Of a stretch of DNA of 64,000 bases, positions 51,650-59,532 are shown piece by piece. A program made the translations under genes and the position numbers. The DNA comes from Hymenobacter norwichensis DSM 15439. GTDB taxonomy: Bacteria; Bacteroidota; Bacteroidia; Cytophagales; Hymenobacteraceae. Location: NCBI RefSeq assembly GCF_000420705.1, contig NZ_ATVL01000006.1:1054267-1118266 (forward strand), read 5' to 3'. The stretch's first letter is position 1; each line of letters begins with the position of its first letter. Under the pieces are notes generated by a model. The model was not told where the DNA came from. It did no database searches and saw only the letters and a program-made list of their open reading frames with translations.

Positions 51650-51994
51650 AACACAAAGTTACGCAATCAACTGTGGCCTTTCTTGTTTCGGCCTTTCCAC
51701 ATGGCTCCCAGCTGGCAATGGTTGCTGCTACGGCTGCAAAATCAAATAAGGCGGCGTGATGAAACGAATGAGTTTCAGCAATGGACTGCGTTGCCTCGGT
51801 AAGTTGTCTGCAATGATTGTATTAAATATTCTTACTACGAGTAGTACTTAAGCTAGACATTGTTTTCTTTGTCCTGGTAGCTTCGTGCAATTCTATGATT
51901 GATTGCACTGGGCCTGAACTTATCAGGAAAAGGCCCCAATAGATAAAACATCAAAACAAACTCCCTACTCTCAATACAACTCCCACTTATTTTC
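51650..51994. other. intergenic region upstream of GH97 gene
   Basis: About 345 bp holding the Fur promoter on one side and the GH97 upstream region on the other. A small palindrome tactac-ga-gtagta lies at 51833-51846. No gene is seen. Confidence 0.5.
51654..51661 (-). promoter_or_regulatory. candidate -7 box TAACTTTG of the Fur-family gene
   Basis: Exact TAnnTTTG match; only TGTT separates it from the ATG, which implies a leaderless or nearly leaderless transcript. Confidence 0.45.
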
Positions 51995-53944
51995 ATGAAG
52001 ACCATTTCCCTTACAGGAGGCATCAGCTTGCTCATCGCCTTGGCGGCACAGGCACAAAACGGCAGCCCCGTCAGCGTCGATAGTCCCAACGGGACCATTC
52101 GGGTTACCGTCGAAACTACCGCTCAAGGCGTACCTACTTATACCGTTCGGTACGGCCAAACAGAGGTATTGCGTGCTTCCAAGCTGGGCTTGCAGTTGGC
52201 CGGTGCCGATTTAAGCCAGGGCTTGCAGCTGAAAAACGCCGACCGGGTGGAATCGGTGACGGACAACTACACAATGGCCACCGACAAGCGTACCAAATGC
52301 ACTTATAAAGCCAACCGGCGGGTGGTGCATTTCGCGGGCGGCAAAGGGCCGCAGCTGAGCGTGGTGTTTCAGGTATCGAATGAAGGGGTGGCGTTTCAGT
52401 ATCTGGTAGAAGGCAAAGGCAAGGACCTGCAGAAGGTGACTGCCGAGAAAACCACTTTCCACCTGCCCACTGCGGCTAAAGGCTGGCTGCACCCGCACGC
52501 CAAAGCGCAAACCGGCTGGGCTAAAACGCAGCCTTCTTACGAAGAGTATTACCAGATGGGCGTAGCAGCGGGCACGCCATCTACCATGGGGCAGGGTTGG
52601 TCGTTTCCGGCGCTGTTTGAGGCCGCTGGGCACTGGGTACTGCTCACCGAGGCTGGCATGGGCCGCACCTACTGCGGTACGCACTTGGCTCACCAGTCGC
52701 CGGATGCCGAATATGGCGTGGCGTTTGCGCAGGAAACGGAGCGGACCACTACTGGCGCCGCCGTACTGCCCGAAGGCCCTTTGCCGTTGCGCACGCCGTG
52801 GCGCGTGATTGTGGTAGGCAACTCGCTGGCCCCGGTAGTGGAATCGACGCTGACTACCGACCTGAGCGCGCCGGCACCAGCGTCGGCGCCAGCGGCTGGC
52901 ACCTTCGGGAAGCCCGGTAAGGCGTCGTGGTCGTGGGTGCTGATGGGTGATGCCGCTACCACCGAAAAGGTGCAGCGCCGGTTCATCGATTACGCTTCCG
53001 TAATGGGCTGGGACTACTGCCTGGTGGATGCGTTGTGGGACAAGCAAATTGGCTACGATAAGATGGCCGAGCTGGCCACCTACGCCCGCTCGAAAAAGGT
53101 GGGGCTGCTGGCTTGGTACAACTCCAACGGTAGCTGGAACGAAGCGCCCCAAACGCCCACCAACATCCTGTTCGACGCTGCCAGCCGGCGCAAAGAGTTT
53201 GCTCGCATCAAGCAGATGGGCATTGTCGGCGTGAAGGTGGACTTCTTCGGTGGGGATGGGCAGTCGTTTATGAACTATTACCAAGACATCCTGACGGATG
53301 CCGCCAAGGCCGGGTTGCTGGTGAACTTCCACGGCACCACCATTCCGCGCGGCTGGAACCGCACCTACCCCAACCTAGTGACGATGGAAGCTGTGAAAGG
53401 CTTCGAGTTCCTGACCTTCGACCAAGGCAACACCGACCAGGAGCCTACGCATTGCGCGGTGCTACCCTTCACCCGCAACGCCGTCGGCCCGATGGACTTC
53501 ACGCCGGTGGCGTTTTCCGAAATCAAGGGCAAGGAGCGCAAAACCAGCAATGCGTTTGAGCTGGCGTTGTCGATTCTATTTCAATCGGGCATTCAGCACT
53601 ACGCCGAGATACCCGATGGCATGTCGCGGCAGCCTATTTACGTGGTGAATTTCATGCGCCACCTACCTAAGCAGTGGGACGACGTGAAGTTCCTGGAGGG
53701 CTACCCCGGCCAATACAGCGTACTAGCCCGCCAAGCGGAAGGCAAATGGTACGTGGCAGGCATCAACGCTACCAACGCGCCCAAAACCATTGAGCTGGAC
53801 CTAAGCAAGCTGGGCGCCACGGAAGGTGGTACGCTCATCACCGACGGCGAAAACAACCGGAGCTTCTCCACCCGCACCGTAACGGGCGCTAAAGTGAGCG
53901 TGACGCTGGCCCCGCGCGGCGGCTTCGCACTACAGTTGAACTAG
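51995..53944 (+). CDS. GH97 alpha-galactosidase/alpha-glucosidase, retaining type
   Basis: A 649-residue exported enzyme. Signal peptide MKTISLTGGISLLIALAAQAQ; N-terminal beta domain about 25-290, catalytic barrel about 300-560, C-terminal beta domain to 649. In the barrel GVKVDFFGG places D416 as nucleophile and NLVTMEAVKG places E465 as acid/base, the set known for the retaining GH97b enzymes (alpha-galactosidase) in contrast to the inverting SusB type. The actual sugar is inferred. It heads a run of five exported degradative proteins. Confidence 0.92.
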   Translation: MKTISLTGGISLLIALAAQAQNGSPVSVDSPNGTIRVTVETTAQGVPTYTVRYGQTEVLRASKLGLQLAGADLSQGLQLKNADRVESVTDNYTMATDKRTKCTYKANRRVVHFAGGKGPQLSVVFQVSNEGVAFQYLVEGKGKDLQKVTAEKTTFHLPTAAKGWLHPHAKAQTGWAKTQPSYEEYYQMGVAAGTPSTMGQGWSFPALFEAAGHWVLLTEAGMGRTYCGTHLAHQSPDAEYGVAFAQETERTTTGAAVLPEGPLPLRTPWRVIVVGNSLAPVVESTLTTDLSAPAPASAPAAGTFGKPGKASWSWVLMGDAATTEKVQRRFIDYASVMGWDYCLVDALWDKQIGYDKMAELATYARSKKVGLLAWYNSNGSWNEAPQTPTNILFDAASRRKEFARIKQMGIVGVKVDFFGGDGQSFMNYYQDILTDAAKAGLLVNFHGTTIPRGWNRTYPNLVTMEAVKGFEFLTFDQGNTDQEPTHCAVLPFTRNAVGPMDFTPVAFSEIKGKERKTSNAFELALSILFQSGIQHYAEIPDGMSRQPIYVVNFMRHLPKQWDDVKFLEGYPGQYSVLARQAEGKWYVAGINATNAPKTIELDLSKLGATEGGTLITDGENNRSFSTRTVTGAKVSVTLAPRGGFALQLN

Positions 53945-53964
53945 ACTGATAAGGACGGCCATTC

Positions 53965-54040
53965 TGTAGCGCGACAATGTATTTCGCGACGAGCACCGCG
54001 AGTAGCCGGTGCTCGTCGCGAAATACATTGTCGCGCTACA
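53965..54040. repeat. 34-bp perfect inverted repeat between GH97 and GH105 genes
   Basis: Arms 53965-53998 and 54007-54040 are exact reverse complements with an 8-nt loop. It has no T-run, so it looks like a mobile-repeat-type hairpin (REP/MITE-like) inserted in the spacer; it may also stop transcription or protect mRNA ends. Confidence 0.8.
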
Positions 54041-54094
54041 TGTAAGCGGCCTAGTAGTACCAACTCATTGCACACTCGACGAGTACCTCAATCC

Positions 54095-55246
54095 ATGTCA
54101 AAAATTGCTTGTCTATTCGGCGCCGCTCTAGTAACTGTATCACTGGGCACGGGCTGTTCCACCTCCAAAGACGGATTGACGGGCAACCAGTCTAAACCGC
54201 AGGAGGTGGTGGCCCTCATCACGAAAGTAAACGACCATTGGCAGGCCGAGCACCGCCCGCAGGAACGGGCTTTCTGGGACGTGGCGGCGTACCATACCGG
54301 CAACATGGCGGCCTACACCGTCACCAAAAACGAGAAGTACCGCCAGTACTCCGAAGATTGGGCCGTGCACAACGAGTGGAAAGGTGCCAAGTCCGACGAC
54401 AAGGCCAACTGGAAATACAAGTACGGCGAGAAAGACGACTACGTGCTGTTCGGCGACTGGCAGATTTGCTTTCAAACCTACATCGACCTGTATAAGCTTA
54501 AGCCGGAGCCCCAGCGCATTGCCCGCGCCCGCGAGGTGATGGAGTACGAAATGAGCACCGCCCAAAACGACTACTGGTGGTGGGCCGATGGGCTGTACAT
54601 GGTGATGCCGGTGATGACCAAGCTCTACGGCGTCACCAAAAATCCGCAGTACCTGACCAAGCTGCACGAGTACTTCAGCTACGCCAACAGCATCATGTAC
54701 GACGCCGAAACCGGCCTTTACTACCGCGACGCCAAGTACGTGTACCCGCAGCACAAGTCGGTGAACGGCAAAAAGGACTTCTGGGCCCGCGGCGACGGGT
54801 GGGTGCTGGCCGGCTTGGCTAAAGTGCTCCAGGATTTGCCAGCCGATGACGCGCACCGCGCCGAGTACCTAAGTAAGTACCGCGGCCTAGCTGCCGCCAT
54901 TAAAGCCGCGCAGCAGCCCGAAGGCTACTGGACCCGCAGCCTACTGGACCCGCAGCACGCCCCCGGCCCCGAAACCAGCGGCACTGCATTCTACACCTAC
55001 GCCCTGCTTTGGGGTATCAATAATGGCGTGCTCGACAAAAAGGAATATCTGCCTACCGTGCAGAAAGCCTGGCAGTACCTTGTCACCACGGCCCTCCAGC
55101 CCGATGGCACCGTAGGCTACGTGCAGCCCATCGGCGAGAAAGCCATTCCTGGCCAGGTGGTTGATAAAAGCTCCACGTCTAACTTCGGGGTGGGTGCTTT
55201 CCTGCTGGCGGCCAGCGAAATGCACCGCTATGTTAGCAAACGCTAG
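54095..55246 (+). CDS. GH105/GH88-type unsaturated glycuronyl hydrolase lipoprotein
   Basis: A 383-residue protein from the ATG at 54095. Signal sequence with a lipobox-like ending SLGTGCSTS, so probably a lipoprotein. The (alpha/alpha)6-barrel shows WQICFQTYIDLYKL, YWWWADGLYMVMPVMTKLY with the catalytic Asp, FWARGDGWVLAGLAKVL, and TSGTAFYTYALLWGI. These enzymes cleave the unsaturated uronic acid left by pectate or rhamnogalacturonan lyases. No lyase is in this window, so its substrate source is unknown. Confidence 0.92.
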   Translation: MSKIACLFGAALVTVSLGTGCSTSKDGLTGNQSKPQEVVALITKVNDHWQAEHRPQERAFWDVAAYHTGNMAAYTVTKNEKYRQYSEDWAVHNEWKGAKSDDKANWKYKYGEKDDYVLFGDWQICFQTYIDLYKLKPEPQRIARAREVMEYEMSTAQNDYWWWADGLYMVMPVMTKLYGVTKNPQYLTKLHEYFSYANSIMYDAETGLYYRDAKYVYPQHKSVNGKKDFWARGDGWVLAGLAKVLQDLPADDAHRAEYLSKYRGLAAAIKAAQQPEGYWTRSLLDPQHAPGPETSGTAFYTYALLWGINNGVLDKKEYLPTVQKAWQYLVTTALQPDGTVGYVQPIGEKAIPGQVVDKSSTSNFGVGAFLLAASEMHRYVSKR

Positions 55247-55290
55247 GGCCATTTCATTGGGAAAAGTCGGTTGAAGCGCGGAAATCAAAG

Positions 55291-55318
55291 GGGCTCTATT
55301 GCAACTGCGGTAGAGCCC
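55291..55318 (+). terminator. hairpin after GH105 gene
   Basis: 8-bp perfect stem gggctcta/tagagccc with further wobble pairs inside, followed by ttcttct; 44 bp after the stop at 55246. Confidence 0.5.
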
Positions 55319-55399
55319 TTCTTCTGGCTAGCGTCGTACCTTATAAATAGCCAACCACATCGGGCAGTATATTGATTATCAGATTATAAAAGGCAGCTT

Positions 55400-56890
55400 A
55401 TGCGCGTTATCTATAAAGTTGTTTTTACGGTGCTGGTGCTGGTAGCCTCCGCAGTTGGCGGTTACGCGCAACGCCGCGAAGCCTTTATTGTCAACCAGAG
55501 CGCGCCTACGGAAGACCCCATTCTGTTTTACTATACCGATATTCTAGCCCACCACAAACAGAAGTCCGTTCGGCCTGGCGATACGCTCCGCATTGTTTTC
55601 GACGAAAATTCCTTCGACCAGATCCGCGTCCGAATTGCTCGCCCCATCGACAAGATTACGGAACCCATACCAGCCTTACTCGTCTGGCCCGGCGATGTGG
55701 TAGCTATTCGCTACGAACTAGCCACAAACACCTGCACCTTTTCCGGCAAGTACGCGGCCGAGCTGAAGTTCTACGAGCAACTTTGGCGCAACCCTATCAA
55801 CCTGGATCCGTGGTATGAATCGCGCTTAGATGAGTTGCCGGCTGACTTGCCGCCTACCTTAACCGAGATGATGCGCCAGTGGCAGAACAAGCGGCAACGG
55901 ACCGATAGTATGCTGGCTGAGTTGCGCATCACGCCCGGCGTCCGGCCGATGGTTGCGCAGGCGCTTACCCGTGAGCTACGGCTACAAACGCTGTGTTTCC
56001 TATTGCGGGGCAACAGCTATCAGGAACTGTATTTTGCTACCACGCCCGGCGTGCCTAGCTCATTGCGGCAGTACAAGGTGCCGAGTGCGGTCAAGTCGTT
56101 TCCGGTTGCGTACCAGGATTCCGTGCTGGCGCATTTCCGGCGGCTGCGCTACGTGCAGGCGTTGCCACTGGCGGTTTCTGAGTATAGAATTCACGCGGCC
56201 TTGGCTTTCACAACGTACCTGGCTTTAGCCCAAGGCAAACCTGCCACCTTTGGTACGCAATACGCATTAATCAAGCGCCAGTATGAGGGCAACCAGAAAG
56301 AATGGGCCGCTTTCTGGCTGTTAGATTATGCCAAGCTCATACACCGGCCCCAGCCGCACCTACTGAAGGACTACCGTAGCTGGATGATGCCGGAAAGCCG
56401 CTTCGTGCGTCGCCTCACCAATCAAGACAACATGACGTTGGTGATGCCCGACCAGCAGTTCGCTCGCACCGATACGCTCGTTAGTACCAACGGCCGGAAA
56501 ATCACTCTCGCCCAGTTGTTGGCCCAGCACCGTGGTAAGGTTATCTACCTCGATTTGTGGGCGAGTTGGTGCCTGCCTTGTCTGATGGAGATGCCCGCTT
56601 CGGCTACCCTGCGGCAGTACTACCAGGGCAAGCCGGTGGAGTTCCTATATCTCTCGATTGACGATGACCACCAAAAGTGGCAGCGTGCCATGGAGCAGCT
56701 CCCGCCCCAAACGGCGTTGCATTACCGCTTCACCAGTCACAAAACGGCGCAGTTCCTGAAGCGCTTCGCCGTAAATAGCGTGCCGCGCTATATCCTGCTG
56801 GATAAGTACGGCATTATACGCTACGCCGAAGCCCCGCGCCCCGACGACCCCGACCTCAAAACGCAAGTAGCAACGTACTTGGCTCGGTAA
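55400..56890 (+). CDS. TlpA-like thioredoxin-domain protein
   Basis: A 496-residue exported protein. Signal peptide MRVIYKVVFTVLVLVASAVG ending YAQ. A long helical and beta N-terminal region (about 25-350) without known family resembles the large thioredoxin-fused proteins of Bacteroidota. C-terminal thioredoxin domain from about 355 with C391-L-P-C394 in WCLPC (the usual GP is changed to LP) and a cis-proline near VNSVPRY. It may serve folding or reduction of the exported enzymes around it (inference). Confidence 0.87.
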   Translation: MRVIYKVVFTVLVLVASAVGGYAQRREAFIVNQSAPTEDPILFYYTDILAHHKQKSVRPGDTLRIVFDENSFDQIRVRIARPIDKITEPIPALLVWPGDVVAIRYELATNTCTFSGKYAAELKFYEQLWRNPINLDPWYESRLDELPADLPPTLTEMMRQWQNKRQRTDSMLAELRITPGVRPMVAQALTRELRLQTLCFLLRGNSYQELYFATTPGVPSSLRQYKVPSAVKSFPVAYQDSVLAHFRRLRYVQALPLAVSEYRIHAALAFTTYLALAQGKPATFGTQYALIKRQYEGNQKEWAAFWLLDYAKLIHRPQPHLLKDYRSWMMPESRFVRRLTNQDNMTLVMPDQQFARTDTLVSTNGRKITLAQLLAQHRGKVIYLDLWASWCLPCLMEMPASATLRQYYQGKPVEFLYLSIDDDHQKWQRAMEQLPPQTALHYRFTSHKTAQFLKRFAVNSVPRYILLDKYGIIRYAEAPRPDDPDLKTQVATYLAR

Positions 56891-57127
56891 TACGTTGGGG
56901 CTGCTATATACAATGCTACAGTCCAGCACATCTCTTCGGTTTGGCCGACAGCAAGATGTACCACTGATTGGTTGAAAAATGGCTGCCTGCTTGTGGAGCT
57001 AGGTTGTTTCGGGCTGGGAGCTTTCTGATGCAACGCAACAGGCGCCGTTGGTATCAGTAGAATATAGCGAAACAGGACCTTGTAGGTGGATTGTCGCCCA
57101 GGGCCCTATGTTTTTTAAAAGCCAATT

Positions 57128-59434
57128 ATGTCTGCTGTAAGGGGTTTGATTTGGTGTTGCGTAGCTTTTCTGTTTGCTCTTAAAGCCGAGCCATTAGTTG
57201 CCCAGATTCCAAACGATAAGTCGGTGCTGCTACAAGGGGTAGGAAAGGTGCCCGTGCCCTACGACCCGGATGCGTTGTGCACCACCACTAGCATCAACGA
57301 GCAGCCCGAAATTATCCTGACAGCCGAAGTGGACCCAAGCCAGCTGGAGCAGTCGTTCCAATTGGTGGCGCTGAGCAGTAGCCGGCTGGGAAAGGGCAAG
57401 ATGTTGGTGTTTAGCTCGCCCGCCTACTTTCGCAAGCCGCTGGTGCAGGATGCCGAGGTGCAAAAGCTGCTACTCAACTGTCTCCACTGGGGCAGCAGTG
57501 CCCGCCGCAAGCGGGTGCAAGTGTGGGGTGGCGACCAAGCCCTAACCACTTTTCTAACCCGGCAAGCGCGGGTCAAGCTAGTTGGTACCCGCACTGCCCT
57601 CGACCCCGCAGCAGATATTCTGCTGCTCAACCAAGAGGTAACGGATACGGCGCAAATAAGCGGCATCGAGCGGTTTGTGCGCCGGGGCGGCACGTTGCTC
57701 TACGGTTGCCCGCTACCCGACCGGAAAAGCCAGCAGGCGCAACCAGAACTGCAATTCAACCAACTGCTGCTGAAAGCCGGGCTGCTGCAATCCAACTACC
57801 TGACTGTGCGGTACCCGAAGCGCGGTTTCCTGAGTGCCGGGCCCGTGCCTTACTATCTGGGTCTACAGAACATCTTGCAAAGCATCAGCAACCTTCGTCA
57901 GCCACCGGCACTGATGGATGGCGGCTACCTCTACACCTACACGCTGGACCGAGCCCTCGCCCTGAATCCGGCTAACTCGCCCATTATGAAGCAGCTCCGG
58001 CAAGTGGCGCATCATTGGCCCGATTCGCTGATTGTTCCCACCCCGCAAAAGCCGGTTACGCTGGGTGAGAAAGGCAACTACCTAGCCTATTTGGTGCAAC
58101 ATAGCTTGCAGGAAAAGCAGTGGCGTGACCACCCACCCGCTCCCACCTACGTGGCCCCGGCCGCCGCTACCTTTCCAGGTACGGTGCCGGCCACTGCCGC
58201 GCGCATTACTACGGAGCTAGTGCTACCCGTGAAAGTAGGCTCGAATGGGGCGTGGGAACCGGAGTGGCGGTACCGCCTTTCGCACGGTACGGGCCTGTAC
58301 GTGCCGGCCGGCGAAAAAGTGACTATCTACCTGACTGGCAAAGATTCATTGCGGCAGCTCCAAGCCCAGATTGGCGTGCACAATGATGACGTAACGCGCC
58401 TGTCGCAAGTCACCCGCGAAGCCTTTGACCTAACCCGCCGCTTCGACCTGACGCAGCAGCGCACCGAAATCTACTCGCCGTACGGCGGCCCGCTGCTCAT
58501 CAATATTCCGGATACCACGGCACTGGGAGAGGTGCGCATCAAGGTAGAAGGTGCGGTCCAAGCGCCCCGCTTTCAGCTCGGCAAAACCAACCTAGCCGAG
58601 TGGCAAAAAGTTATTCGGCAATACCCCGGCCCGTGGGCCGAACTGGTCAGCAACAACGTCAGCCTCACGGTGCCCTCGGCGCGTATCCGCACCCTCGCCG
58701 ACCCGACAAAGGTGCTGGCTTTCTGGGATGCCGTGCTAGCCACTGATGCCCAGTTGGCCGGCATAACCACCCCCCGCCGCCACCCCGAGCGAATCATAGT
58801 GGACCAGGATGTAGCTCACGGCTACATGTTTGCCACCCAGGAGAAAATTGTGGTGCCCAACGATGCCAGTTGTGAACACATGCTAGACGCCGACTACCTG
58901 TGGAAAAACGGCTCCTGGGGCCACTTCCACGAACTGGGGCATCGGCACCAGTTCCGAGGTATCGACTTCGAGGGTCTGACCGAGGTAACCGTCAACCTGT
59001 ACACTATGTACGTGTTCGACAAGCTGTTGCATAAGGGCCTGTATGCCAACAACCACGAGGCCTTTAGAAGTCGGCAGCAGGTGGCTAAGCGGGTTGCCGA
59101 TTATTTATCCGATTCGCCCTCGTTTGAGAAGTGGCAGGACAACCCATTTCTGGCCTTGGCCATGTACGTGCAGCTGATTGATGCCTTTGGCTGGGAACCC
59201 ATTGAGCAGGTGTATCGGCAGTACCGGCAGCTGCCGCGCAGTAAGTACCCGGCCACCGAAGCCGCCAAGCGGGACTACTGGTTTTCGGCCATTAGCGCGG
59301 CTACGCACCGAAATCTGGCGCCCTTCTTTGCGCAGTGGCGGGTGCCGGTGGGAGAGGAGGCCGCCAAAGCCGCCGCTAGCTATCCTACGTGGCTGCCTCC
59401 AGAAATGCAGATACGGTACCGGCAGTACGAATAG
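57128..59434 (+). CDS. M60-like metallopeptidase with GATase-like N-terminal domain
   Basis: A 768-residue exported protein. Signal peptide ends near PLVAQIP. Residues about 70-330 resemble a glutamine-amidotransferase-like Rossmann domain (LTTFLTRQARVKLVGT, LDPAADILLLNQEV) found before M60 domains in Bacteroidota. The M60 peptidase domain lies at about 355-700, with zinc site H601-E602-L-G-H605 in HFHELGHRH and a later E in FEGLTEVTVN. M60 (SslE/enhancin-like) enzymes cut O-glycosylated proteins such as mucins. It suggests a glycoprotein substrate for this locus. Confidence 0.9.
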   Translation: MSAVRGLIWCCVAFLFALKAEPLVAQIPNDKSVLLQGVGKVPVPYDPDALCTTTSINEQPEIILTAEVDPSQLEQSFQLVALSSSRLGKGKMLVFSSPAYFRKPLVQDAEVQKLLLNCLHWGSSARRKRVQVWGGDQALTTFLTRQARVKLVGTRTALDPAADILLLNQEVTDTAQISGIERFVRRGGTLLYGCPLPDRKSQQAQPELQFNQLLLKAGLLQSNYLTVRYPKRGFLSAGPVPYYLGLQNILQSISNLRQPPALMDGGYLYTYTLDRALALNPANSPIMKQLRQVAHHWPDSLIVPTPQKPVTLGEKGNYLAYLVQHSLQEKQWRDHPPAPTYVAPAAATFPGTVPATAARITTELVLPVKVGSNGAWEPEWRYRLSHGTGLYVPAGEKVTIYLTGKDSLRQLQAQIGVHNDDVTRLSQVTREAFDLTRRFDLTQQRTEIYSPYGGPLLINIPDTTALGEVRIKVEGAVQAPRFQLGKTNLAEWQKVIRQYPGPWAELVSNNVSLTVPSARIRTLADPTKVLAFWDAVLATDAQLAGITTPRRHPERIIVDQDVAHGYMFATQEKIVVPNDASCEHMLDADYLWKNGSWGHFHELGHRHQFRGIDFEGLTEVTVNLYTMYVFDKLLHKGLYANNHEAFRSRQQVAKRVADYLSDSPSFEKWQDNPFLALAMYVQLIDAFGWEPIEQVYRQYRQLPRSKYPATEAAKRDYWFSAISAATHRNLAPFFAQWRVPVGEEAAKAAASYPTWLPPEMQIRYRQYE

Positions 59435-59486
59435 GGCAGAGGGGCTACTTTCCAGTTAGGCTACCCATTCGCTTTGTGTAAAGACC

Positions 59487-59494
59487 TACTTTTG
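59487..59494 (+). promoter_or_regulatory. candidate -7 box TACTTTTG of the GH2 gene
   Basis: Exact TAnnTTTG match, 38 nt before the ATG at 59533. No good -33 element at the usual spacing, though a TTTG lies 10 nt upstream. Confidence 0.45.
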
Positions 59495-59532
59495 CCGAAG
59501 TCAACTTCAAGAAATACCATCAAAACCACCTT

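Noticed and set aside
52211..53332. 373-codon frame on the minus strand
   Set aside because: Antisense of the GH97 gene, without any fold or motif.
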